The position numbers were made by a program, and so were the translations under genes. From Cellulomonadaceae bacterium (lineage in GTDB: Bacteria > Actinomycetota > Actinomycetes > Actinomycetales > Cellulomonadaceae), in the NCBI GenBank assembly GCA_031283115.1, contig JAITCK010000185.1:1-5899 (forward strand): 5,899 nt of DNA. The letters run 5' to 3'. Position 1 is the stretch's first letter, and each line of letters starts with the position of its first letter. Below, one piece after another: positions 1 to 5,899 of this stretch. The notes beneath the pieces were generated by a model, which worked only from the letters and a program-made list of their open reading frames with translations, did no database searches and was not told where the DNA came from.

Positions 1-205
1 CGAGGGCGAGCACCACCAGAATGGGGATGGCGTTGGTGCGTCCCCGCCAAGCGGCATCAACGGCGATAGCCCCAATGAGGGTGGAAGACAGCAGGTCAAA
101 GGCTACCGTGCGATCCAGCATGGATGGCCCACGTTCGATGCGCACCAGGGCGAACAGGGCTGCTATGGCCAGCATCCCGGTAGCGACAATGGCAACAATG
201 TTCAC
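1..205 (-). CDS. mrpF: Mrp cation/proton antiporter subunit F (3' end beyond window)
   Basis: Reading the minus strand from a GTG at 205 gives 68 open codons to the window edge, beginning MNIVAIVATGMLAIAALFAL, with VRIERGPSMLDRTVAFDLLS at residues 21-40 and TNAIPILVVLAL at the edge. The RGP..DR...D motif (Asp31 and Asp37) following a first membrane helix is the hallmark of the MrpF/PhaF family, which is normally about 85-95 residues with three helices, so most of the gene is present. The start is supported by AGGAGG 7 nt upstream and a GTGA 4-nt overlap with the mrpE stop. Position after mrpE matches the canonical order; mrpG should follow. Confidence 0.93.
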   Translation of the reverse strand, partial: MNIVAIVATGMLAIAALFALVRIERGPSMLDRTVAFDLLSSTLIGAIAVDAAWRGRTNAIPILVVLAL

Positions 206-792
206 GGCGCCCCCTCCTGACTACCTGACAAGCCCGCTGAACGAGACCGACCTGCCAGCAACCCGGCAGCGGCTAAGTCTTCCGCTGTGGCAAAGGCCCG
301 CAGTACACGCTCTTCCAGGGCTAGAGTGCGCCGCCTCGTGGCCTCAGCCCCGCCACTACCGTGCAGGTCAAGCACGTGCTGGTAGATGACGGCCTTGGTC
401 GGGTCAGCTTCAACCACCAAAGACCCAGGCACCAGCGTGGACAGGCCAGATGTCATGGCGAAAAAGACTTCCGGGGCGGGCCTCATGTGAACGGCCACAA
501 TGCCTCCGCGCGGCTGCGGGGCGGGGCGGATAGCCAGCCAGGCCACCTGGAAGGACGCCGTCACCAGTTCCACCACAAAGTGCCCTACCAGCACTAACAG
601 CCTGATTGGTCGGATGGTCATTCCTCCACGCACCCGTGGCGCCGGGAAAACGGCCACCACCACCAGGGCGACAATCACTCCGGCGATGGCGGTACCAGGT
701 GACAGGTGGCCCCACAGCAGCACCCACACTCCGGCCAGCACAATGAGGGCCTGCCAGTGGTCGCGCAGCGTTGACCGCAGCCGGTTACCCAT
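202..792 (-). CDS. mrpE: Mrp cation/proton antiporter subunit E
   Basis: This small membrane subunit of the Mrp complex belongs to the MNHE family and is required for assembly and activity in studied systems. Two or three hydrophobic stretches occupy residues about 14-52 (VLAGVWVLLWGHLSPGTAIA and on), followed by a segment at 61-88 (RLLVLVGHFVVELVTASFQV). The C-terminal half has the family signature MTSGLSTLVPGSLVVEAD (113-130) and VIYQHVLDLHG (135-145), the counterpart of the usual 'ISLTPGTLVVD...LYVHVLD' text. After this comes a charged helix-like segment (EATRRRTLALEERVLRAF) and a short low-complexity end. Length (196) is within or slightly above the family range of about 160-190. The ATG start lies inside the 3' end of mrpD (8-nt overlap, ATGGGTAA), with a purine-rich AGGGGG motif 6 nt upstream. 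The TGA stop overlaps the mrpF start. Confidence 0.95.
   Translation of the reverse strand: MGNRLRSTLRDHWQALIVLAGVWVLLWGHLSPGTAIAGVIVALVVVAVFPAPRVRGGMTIRPIRLLVLVGHFVVELVTASFQVAWLAIRPAPQPRGGIVAVHMRPAPEVFFAMTSGLSTLVPGSLVVEADPTKAVIYQHVLDLHGSGGAEATRRRTLALEERVLRAFATAEDLAAAGLLAGRSRSAGLSGSQEGAP
213..218 (-). promoter_or_regulatory. Shine-Dalgarno for mrpF
   Basis: AGGAGG on the coding strand lies 7 nt upstream of the mrpF GTG start, within the last codons of mrpE. It supports the non-ATG start of mrpF. Confidence 0.8.
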
Positions 793-2503
793 GATCTGCC
801 CCCTGTGCCCCAGTTCCCTTTACCCCTGCTCCCTGATGCACTTCCTCATCGAACCCATCGTCATCGGCTACTTCTTGATCGCGCACGCCGGTATCGTCGG
901 CATTTTCTGTACCGCCAGGGAAAACGGCCTCCACATAGGAGCGCCCGTCAATGAGCCCTGTAGCGGCACGCCCCGCATAGTTGTGGACGGGACCAGCAAA
1001 CACGGTCAAGGCCAGGGAAACCGTCACTAATGCGGTTGCTGCCGCATACATGCCGCGCGGCGCCTTGTCTCCCGCCTTCTCGACAAGCACATCATCGGGG
1101 GCGTCTTGCCAAAAAGCCTTATTCCAGGCTTTGACCAGCGCATAAAGGGTGAGCAGTGAGGTGACGACAGAACCGACCACCAGCACCCAGGCCAGGGGGT
1201 GTCCCACTTGCGCGCCCGCCGTGATGATGCCCACCTTGCCCAGGAAGCCTGACAGGGGCGGGATCCCGGCCAGGTTCATGGCGGGCAGGAAGAAGAGCAC
1301 GGCGATACCTGGTGCCAGTTTGGCCAGCCCGCCCAGCCGGTCTAGCGATGTGCTGCCGCCACGCCGCTCCACTAGGCCCACCACCAGGAATAAGGCCGTC
1401 TGCACGGTGATGTGGTGAATCACGTAGAAGATGGCGGCAGCCGTGGCTCCCAGATTTTCTGCACCCTGTCCATCAGCCAACGAGATAGCAAACACCATGT
1501 AGCCGATGTGGCTGACCAGGGTGAAACTCAGCAGACGTTTGATGTCATCTTGCGCTACCGCCCCAAGAATCCCCACCACCATAGTGAAGAGGGCGAGCAC
1601 CAGCAGCAGTCTGTCCACCCACACCGACCCCACATCAGGTGAAGGAAAAAGCAGGGTTTGAGTGCGGATAATTGAATACACACCCACCTTGGTGAGCAAG
1701 CCAGCGAAGACGGCCGTCACGGGTGCTGGAGCCGTGGGATAAGAGTCAGGCAGCCAGGCCGAAAGGGGAAAAATGGCTGCCTTGATACCGAAGGCCAACA
1801 GCAGCATGAGTTGCAGACCCAGGCGCACGGATGGGTCAATGTCTGGCAGGCGCAAGGCCAGGTGGGCCAGGTTGAGTGTTCCGGTGGCCGCATAAATCAT
1901 GGAGACAGCGGCCAGGAAAACCAGGGAGGACACCAGCGCTACTACCACGTAGATGCTTCCGGCACGGATGCGGTCGCGGGTGCCACCGATAGTCAATAGC
2001 ACGTAGGAGGCGGCCAGTAGCACTTCAAAGCCCACATAGAGGTTGAACAGGTCGCCAGCTAAAAAGGCATTTGCCACCCCGGCAGCCAGGATGAGGAAGG
2101 TGGGGTGGTAGATAGCCACCGGCAGCAAGTCCTGGCGTTCAGCCTCTGACCTGCCGATATTGCTTCCATCGCCGATGCCTTGCGCCATGGCGTACCAGAG
2201 CACACAAACCAGCACGATGGAGGAGATGAGCAGCATGAGGGCCGACAACCTGTCGGCCACTAGGGCGATTCCTACGGGGGCAGCCCAGTTGCCGATGACG
2301 GCGACGATGGCCCCCCTGTCAGACAAGACCAACAGCAGGGCAGCAACCAACACCATGAGGATGAGAGTGGTCATGGCGATGGCGCGTTGTGCGCGCGGAT
2401 GCCGCTGAAAGACCAGGGCCAGCCCTGCCCCCGTGAGGCAGAGCAGCACGGGTAGGGGCACTAGAGTGGCGGACGTCCACAGGCTGGGTATCCACAGGTT
2501 CAC
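785..2503 (-). CDS. mrpD: Mrp cation/proton antiporter subunit D (NuoM/N-like proton-channel subunit)
   Basis: This is the second antiporter-like subunit, homologous to NuoL/M/N, with about 14 hydrophobic segments. The conserved TM5 glutamate is Glu160 in GDLFNLYVGFEVLLAASYVL, and the conserved TM7 lysine is Lys241 in AFGIKAAIFPLSAWLPDSYP. Their 81-residue spacing fits the equivalent pair I recall from Bacillus MrpD (E137/K219). Further landmarks are APAPVTAVFAGLLTKVGVYS (Lys272), the DDIKRLLSFTLVSHIGYM segment (319-336), HHITVQTALFLVVG (363-376), and GIPPLSGFLGKVG (413-425, Lys423). The start is GTG at 2503, chosen because of a near-perfect AAGGAGGT 5 nt upstream and the 4-nt GTGA overlap with the mrpC stop. 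At 572 residues it is longer than the usual ~490-520, partly from an acidic, Gly-rich tail after about residue 531. The TAA stop lies 8 nt inside mrpE. Confidence 0.97.
   Translation of the reverse strand: MNLWIPSLWTSATLVPLPVLLCLTGAGLALVFQRHPRAQRAIAMTTLILMVLVAALLLVLSDRGAIVAVIGNWAAPVGIALVADRLSALMLLISSIVLVCVLWYAMAQGIGDGSNIGRSEAERQDLLPVAIYHPTFLILAAGVANAFLAGDLFNLYVGFEVLLAASYVLLTIGGTRDRIRAGSIYVVVALVSSLVFLAAVSMIYAATGTLNLAHLALRLPDIDPSVRLGLQLMLLLAFGIKAAIFPLSAWLPDSYPTAPAPVTAVFAGLLTKVGVYSIIRTQTLLFPSPDVGSVWVDRLLLVLALFTMVVGILGAVAQDDIKRLLSFTLVSHIGYMVFAISLADGQGAENLGATAAAIFYVIHHITVQTALFLVVGLVERRGGSTSLDRLGGLAKLAPGIAVLFFLPAMNLAGIPPLSGFLGKVGIITAGAQVGHPLAWVLVVGSVVTSLLTLYALVKAWNKAFWQDAPDDVLVEKAGDKAPRGMYAAATALVTVSLALTVFAGPVHNYAGRAATGLIDGRSYVEAVFPGGTENADDTGVRDQEVADDDGFDEEVHQGAGVKGTGAQGADHG
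799..804 (-). promoter_or_regulatory. Probable ribosome-binding site for mrpE
   Basis: AGGGGG on the coding strand, 6 nt before the mrpE ATG and inside the mrpD 3' end. It is a weaker match than those before mrpD and mrpF, so translation of mrpE may rely more on coupling through the 8-nt overlap. Confidence 0.5.
2240..2258. repeat. Perfect 8-bp inverted repeat inside mrpD
   Basis: GGCCGACA (2240-2247) and TGTCGGCC (2251-2258) are exact reverse complements separated by 3 nt, so the mrpD message could form a GC-rich hairpin over the codons for VADRLSAL (residues 82-89). No U-tract follows on the mRNA strand, so it does not look like an intrinsic terminator. It may be chance. Confidence 0.5.
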
Positions 2504-3108
2504 TGCTGACCTCCTTGCCGGGAAGCCCCGAACCTTGCGGCGGGAGGCGCAGCGGGTGAGGCTACGGCTACTACGGGTGATGCTTCGGCTGCTGCGCCGT
2601 CGTCGATGTCGTAGTCGTCGTGCACTTCGGCAGCCTCATCGTCCAAGGTCCAGGCCAAGTCCATGGCGTCGAGGTCGGTGTAGGCGGCTTCGCCCCGGTG
2701 GGCGTGCCTGGCAACGCGGGCGTCTTCGATATCGTCTTGGACTTCATCGTGGCCGTACAACTGCCAGGACCGGTAGGCCATTGCGCTGAGGAAGGCCACC
2801 ATCGCCAGGGTGATAACAATGGAAGTGAGCATCATGGCTTGAGCTAGAGGGTCGCTCATAGATTCGCCGTTGTCGGTGCCAATGATGGGAGCGACCCCGG
2901 CCTGACCACCAGCAAGCAGCAGCATGATGTTGACTCCATTGCCGATGAGCACAAAGCCCAGCAGTACCCGCGTCAGTGACCGTTCAAGAATGAGGTAGAC
3001 GCCAGCGGCAACAAAAACGCCCACGGCCAGCACTAACACAGCCGATGGAACCATGCTACTGACGATGGTGGCGTCCTGCATAAAAGCTGACAGACCCTGT
3101 GGCATCAT
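2500..3108 (-). CDS. mrpC: Mrp cation/proton antiporter subunit C (NuoK-like) with long acidic tail
   Basis: This is a small membrane subunit homologous to complex I NuoK, which sits beside MrpA/MrpD in the antiporter. Residues about 18-42, 46-66 and 88-112 form three hydrophobic segments. Family motifs include GVYLILERSLTRVLLGFVLI followed by GNGVN (36-60), and SDPLAQAMMLTSIVITLA (85-102). The core ends near residue 120 (AYRSWQLYGH); typical free-standing MrpC proteins are about 110-120 residues. This one is 202 because of a C-terminal extension: residues 121-170 carry 19 Asp/Glu, followed by an Ala/Pro/Val-rich and then Gly/Gln-rich end. The start ATG at 3108 overlaps the mrpAB stop as ATGA. 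A second ATG immediately follows at 3105 (ATGATG) and has better spacing to the GAGAAGG motif, so the true start could be one codon later. The gene overlaps mrpD by 4 nt. Confidence 0.95.
   Translation of the reverse strand: MMPQGLSAFMQDATIVSSMVPSAVLVLAVGVFVAAGVYLILERSLTRVLLGFVLIGNGVNIMLLLAGGQAGVAPIIGTDNGESMSDPLAQAMMLTSIVITLAMVAFLSAMAYRSWQLYGHDEVQDDIEDARVARHAHRGEAAYTDLDAMDLAWTLDDEAAEVHDDYDIDDGAAAEASPVVAVASPAAPPAARFGASRQGGQQ
2509..2516 (-). promoter_or_regulatory. Strong Shine-Dalgarno for mrpD
   Basis: The coding strand carries AAGGAGGT, a full match to the anti-Shine-Dalgarno core, 5 nt before the GTG start of mrpD and within the last codons of mrpC. It decides the GTG start and suggests efficient re-initiation at the C/D junction. 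Confidence 0.85.
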
Positions 3109-5899
3109 GCCTTCTCACCACCTTCAAAAGGCTGGGCTTGGCCGCGCACACCTTGACCGTGCATATCTTGGCTGTGCATACCTTGGCTGTGCACAGCATC
3201 CCCGTGTGCGCTTCCCTCCACCGATGCGGCAGGTTCAGGCAGGATGGAGGTCAATGTGGCTTGGCGCGCCCGCGCTGCCCGGCGGCCGGTGGCCCTGCGG
3301 GCAAGGCGTTCGCCATGTCGGTCAATTTCGCCGCCCAGGGACCGCAGAATGTCCAGCACCAGGCCCACCACCACAAAGAAGACCCCTACATCAAAGAAGA
3401 GTGACGTTGCCAGGTGCACGTCACCAAAGAGGGGAAGGTGAAGGTCAAGAATGGTTGATTCGATGGCGTAACGCCCAGCCACTAGAGGAATCAGGCCAAC
3501 AGCAGCGGAAATAAACAAGCCAATCCCCAGCACCACACCGGGGTGGACAGGGGCCGCCTCGCCGAGTTCATACCGGCCTCCCGCGAAGTAGCGCACGGTG
3601 ATCGCCAACCCCACCATGAGTCCTGCCGCAAATCCGCCACCAGGGTTGTTGTGGCCGCGCATCATCAGGAACATGGCGAACACGATCATGGCGTGGAATA
3701 TGGTGCGTGTTGATACTTCGAACAGGACTGACCGTCTGTCGGCGGCGATGAGCGGGGCGGCGGAAATCCATCGGCCCCGTTTGACGGCACGGTGGCCGCG
3801 GTCTGCGTGAGCATGGTCGCTGATACGGGGGGCACGTTTTCCGCGCTGCCTCAAAAACACCAGGGATGCCACGCCTGTGGCCGCAACTAGCAGCACAGAG
3901 ATTTCACCGACGGTATCCCAGGCTCGCATGTCCACCAAGGCCACATTGACGATGTTGCGCCCGCCTCCGGCCAGGGCCGCCTCAATGAAATCGTGGGCGA
4001 TGGACGGCTCTACCCGCGCTAGGGGGGCGGCTACGGCGAAAAGCATGGCAACCCCACCGACGGCTGCACCAATAGCGATGCGCCCGTAACGGCTGCGCTT
4101 GTAGGGCCGGTTGGAGAAGTAGGGGGGAAGGCTCCGCAGAACCAGCACCAACACCACCAGCGTGAGCGTTTCGGCTAACACCTGGGTGAGAGCAAGGTCG
4201 GGTGCCCCGTAGAGCAGAAAAATGAGCGCGCACCCGTAGCCGGTGACCCCCACCAGAAGTACGGCTTTGAGCCTGCGGCGGGCACGGGTTGCCAGAAGGG
4301 CAGCAGCGATAGCGACCAGCACGATGGGGATCTCCCCGCCGCGCTCCCAACCAGCCACAGCAAAAGGCCCCAACCGCACAATGCTTCCGTAGGCCTGGGC
4401 AGCAGCCTGCGGTGTTGCACCAGGCAGCACCGTTCCCGCCCGGCGAATAAGGCCCCCCAGCAACCCTAAGCCTGGCCCCACTACCAGGCATATGAAGATC
4501 ATGGACAGGTAGAAGGGCAGTGAGCCACGCTGAGTGTAACTGGTGACGTCAGCAGCAAGGTCATCAAGCCAGCGCATGAACCGCCGGTAATGGTAGTCAG
4601 CACTGACGGGATGCCACGAGCGGGCCTGCCATCGTTCAATCTTCACCCTCAACGCGAAGGCCAACCCACCTGCGACAAGAACGCCTGCGGTGATTGCTAG
4701 GGCAGGGGTGAATCCGCCCCACAACGTCAGGTGACCATCATGCCCGATGGGGTAGCGGCCCGCATAGGTGGTGAGCATCCGTTCTGCCATGCCGGGGATG
4801 GCCGCTAAAGCAAGGCCACCCAAGGCCAGCAGCAGGGGTGGCGCAATGAGGGCGGCCTGCTTACGTCCAGGCCGGGCGACCGCCAGAGTGAGGGGGTCGC
4901 TGGCATGTCCAGCCTGCGTGTCCCGTGCCGCCTGTGCGTGAACCCACAGGTCACGCTGGCTGTCACTTTTCACACCAAAAGCCCCCCACAGGAACCGGCA
5001 ACCGTAGGCGACAGTCAACACTGACCCCACCGTCAGCGCGGCCAAGGCAGCCTTACCTAGCAGGTCCGGGTCGTGAATCCAGGCTTCGAGCGCGGCCTCT
5101 TTAGCAATGTACCCGGCGAAGGGGGGCAGGCCGATCATCGACCCGGCAGCCAGCAGCCCACAAAGAGCCATCCAGGGCATGTCCCGCCACAAACCGGACA
5201 GCCTGCGCAGGTCACGGCTGCCAGTGCGGGCGTCCACGGCACCCACCACCAAAAAGAGTGCAGCCTTGAACATGGCGTGGGCTCCCAGCAGGGCCAGCCC
5301 GGCCAGGGCTGCCCCACGGCTGCCGTATCCGACCAGCAGCACAATAAGTCCCAACTGCGAGATAGTGCCGAAGGCAAGCACAAGTTTGAGGTCGTATTGC
5401 CGCAGCGCCCGGTAGCCCCCCAACAGCATAGTTCCAGCCCCCAACACCAGCACTACCGGCCTCCAACCCGGTATGTCAGCGAAGGCAGGCGCAAACCGGG
5501 CCACCACATAAACCCCTGCTTTGACCATTGCCGCAGCGTGCAGGTAGGCAGACACGGGAGTGGGGGCAGCCATAGCGGCAGGCAACCAAAAATGTGTGGG
5601 GATGAGGGCAGCCTTGGTGGCTGCCCCCGCCAGCACACACAGGGCCGCCACCACAATGATTGGCCCGCCCACCCCGCGTGCGATAACCAAGTCGATGATG
5701 CCGCGCAAACTCCAGGTGCCCGCCGCCGTACCCAACATGACAAAACCCACCAGCATGGTGAGGCCGCCTGCCGTGGTGACGATGATGGCCTGCATGGCGG
5801 CCCGTCGTGAGGCTTTACGGCTCATGTAATGGCCGATGAGCAGGTAAGAGAAGACGGTAGTCAACTCCCAAAAAACAAAAAGCAGCAGAATGTTGTCGG
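3105..5899 (-). CDS. mrpA: Mrp cation/proton antiporter subunit A fused to subunit B (5'-truncated by window edge)
   Basis: This is the large NuoL-like antiporter subunit with MrpB joined at its C-terminus. The frame stays open to the window edge, where it reads DNILLLFVFWELTTVFSYLL. This contains the conserved TM5 glutamate of the family, so the true start lies outside and roughly 120-130 residues are probably missing. The 930 visible residues, numbered from the first full codon, show: the proton-channel core with AATKAALIPTHFWLPAAMAAPTPVSA (split here: Lys95 in AATKAAL, then HFWLP and APTPVSAYLHA) and Lys126 in AAMVKAGVYV; Lys211 in HAMFKAALF; PPFAGYIAKE near 258-267; the MrpA-specific C-terminal domain (GAPDLALTQVLAETLTLVVLV near 564-584, DMRAWDTVGEISVLLVAATG near 656-675); a basic linker near 682-723; and an MnhB domain (TRTIFHAMIVFAMFLMMRGH, PGGGFAAGL) near 726-856. 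The last 70 or so residues are a hydrophilic tail with pentapeptide repeats. The TGA stop overlaps the mrpC start. Fusion of A and B is known in group 2 Mrp operons. Complex I NuoL is excluded by the MnhB domain and neighbours. Confidence 0.97.
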   Translation of the reverse strand, partial: DNILLLFVFWELTTVFSYLLIGHYMSRKASRRAAMQAIIVTTAGGLTMLVGFVMLGTAAGTWSLRGIIDLVIARGVGGPIIVVAALCVLAGAATKAALIPTHFWLPAAMAAPTPVSAYLHAAAMVKAGVYVVARFAPAFADIPGWRPVVLVLGAGTMLLGGYRALRQYDLKLVLAFGTISQLGLIVLLVGYGSRGAALAGLALLGAHAMFKAALFLVVGAVDARTGSRDLRRLSGLWRDMPWMALCGLLAAGSMIGLPPFAGYIAKEAALEAWIHDPDLLGKAALAALTVGSVLTVAYGCRFLWGAFGVKSDSQRDLWVHAQAARDTQAGHASDPLTLAVARPGRKQAALIAPPLLLALGGLALAAIPGMAERMLTTYAGRYPIGHDGHLTLWGGFTPALAITAGVLVAGGLAFALRVKIERWQARSWHPVSADYHYRRFMRWLDDLAADVTSYTQRGSLPFYLSMIFICLVVGPGLGLLGGLIRRAGTVLPGATPQAAAQAYGSIVRLGPFAVAGWERGGEIPIVLVAIAAALLATRARRRLKAVLLVGVTGYGCALIFLLYGAPDLALTQVLAETLTLVVLVLVLRSLPPYFSNRPYKRSRYGRIAIGAAVGGVAMLFAVAAPLARVEPSIAHDFIEAALAGGGRNIVNVALVDMRAWDTVGEISVLLVAATGVASLVFLRQRGKRAPRISDHAHADRGHRAVKRGRWISAAPLIAADRRSVLFEVSTRTIFHAMIVFAMFLMMRGHNNPGGGFAAGLMVGLAITVRYFAGGRYELGEAAPVHPGVVLGIGLFISAAVGLIPLVAGRYAIESTILDLHLPLFGDVHLATSLFFDVGVFFVVVGLVLDILRSLGGEIDRHGERLARRATGRRAARARQATLTSILPEPAASVEGSAHGDAVHSQGMHSQDMHGQGVRGQAQPFEGGEKA
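3110..3116 (-). promoter_or_regulatory. Possible ribosome-binding site for mrpC
   Basis: GAGAAGG on the coding strand is only 1 nt from the first ATG (3108) but 4 nt from the second (3105). A further GGTGG (3118-3122) sits 9 nt from the first ATG. The site does not settle which ATG is used, and both give the same protein apart from one Met. Confidence 0.45.
3144..3203 (-). repeat. Four degenerate 15-bp tandem repeats in the 3' end of mrpAB
   Basis: Four 15-bp units run back to back at 3144-3158, 3159-3173, 3174-3188 and 3189-3203. The middle two (GTGCATATCTTGGCT and GTGCATACCTTGGCT on the plus strand) differ at one base; the outer two are more diverged. The unit is exactly five codons, so on the coding strand it gives a pentapeptide series GDAVH, SQGMH, SQDMH, GQGVR, followed by GQAQP, with consensus (S/G)Q(G/D)(M/V)H. 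The repeat lies in the hydrophilic tail after the MnhB domain, so unit gain or loss would keep the frame. The function of the tail is unknown. Confidence 0.85.
3330..3734 (-). other. MrpB (MnhB) domain inside the MrpAB fusion
   Basis: This stretch encodes the subunit that is a separate gene (mrpB/mnhB, about 140 residues) in Bacillus and Staphylococcus. Visible family signatures are LFEVSTRTIFHAMIVFAMFL, the glycine-rich RGHNNPGGGFAAGL loop, and a late membrane segment ending DVGVFFVVVGLVLDILRSLG, with about four hydrophobic segments in total. It is in frame with MrpA with no stop or frameshift, and no independent ribosome-binding site plus start is obvious at its beginning. It is therefore probably translated only as part of the fusion, and its position explains why no free mrpB precedes mrpC. 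Confidence 0.92.

Noticed and set aside
500..1030. Plus-strand open frame of 176 codons across the mrpD/mrpE junction
   Set aside because: It is antisense to two well-supported genes, with no recognisable domain and no convincing ribosome-binding site.
2240..2258. Intrinsic terminator
   Set aside because: There is a perfect stem but no run of U after it on the mRNA strand, and it lies early inside mrpD, where termination would cut the operon.
3144..3203. Possible CRISPR-like array
   Set aside because: Units are 15 bp, directly adjacent with no spacers, and in frame with mrpAB, so this is a coding tandem repeat.
3053..3514. Plus-strand open frame of 153 codons opposite the mrpAB/mrpC junction
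   Set aside because: Its repeated AHLDRAYLGCAYLGCA text is only the reverse-strand reading of the 15-bp tandem repeat in the MrpAB tail.
5073..5810. Plus-strand open frame of 245 codons opposite mrpAB
   Set aside because: Its product is Gln/His/Pro/Gly-rich with no membrane segments or family motif, and it lies wholly antisense to the conserved NuoL-like core. It is the expected shadow of a GC-rich gene.
5862..5864. TTG at 5864 as the start of mrpA
   Set aside because: The frame stays open to the window edge and the upstream codons read DNILLLFVFWE, a conserved MrpA helix containing the key glutamate. The gene therefore starts outside the window.
785..5899. Complex I (nuo) or membrane-bound hydrogenase operon
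   Set aside because: NuoL/M/K-like proteins occur in those too, but the MnhB domain, MrpE and MrpF with the order A(B)-C-D-E-F, and the absence of any soluble redox subunit, identify an Mrp antiporter.

Overview
The window is one contiguous minus-strand block of a multisubunit Mrp-type (Mnh/Sha/Pha) cation/proton antiporter operon. Read 5'->3' on the minus strand (right to left in window coordinates) it contains mrpA fused to mrpB (5' end outside the window), mrpC, mrpD, mrpE and the first 68 codons of mrpF, which runs off the left edge. The order A(B)-C-D-E-F is the 'group 2' Mrp arrangement, in which B is not a separate gene but the C-terminal domain of A. mrpG would be expected just beyond coordinate 1 and the promoter beyond 5899; neither can be seen here.

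Layout: 5899-3105 MrpAB; 3108-2500 MrpC; 2503-785 MrpD; 792-202 MrpE; 205-1 MrpF. Every junction overlaps, by 4, 4, 8 and 4 nt, so there is no intergenic DNA, and no internal promoter, terminator, RNA gene, mobile element or CRISPR array is visible. Shine-Dalgarno-like sequences lie inside the 3' end of each upstream gene, which points to a single transcript with coupled translation.

Organism: the sequence is GC-rich (roughly 60% by eye). The MrpC text (MSDPLAQAMMLTSIVIT, then AYRSWQLYGHDEVQDDIEDA) and the A-B fusion resemble what I know of Mrp operons in high-GC Gram-positives (Actinomycetota), possibly an Actinomycetales/Micrococcales member. Genus cannot be fixed from this window.

How the genes work together: MrpA and MrpD are homologues of the proton-pumping complex I subunits NuoL/M/N, MrpC is a NuoK homologue, and B, E, F and G are small membrane subunits. 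Together they form a plasma-membrane complex that exchanges cytoplasmic Na+ (and in some species Li+, K+ or other ions) for external H+, supporting pH and sodium homeostasis. The core is conventional. The less ordinary parts are hydrophilic, low-complexity C-terminal tails on MrpAB (with a pentapeptide tandem repeat), MrpC and MrpD (both acidic). I see no evidence of a new biological system; the tails are the part most worth a second look.
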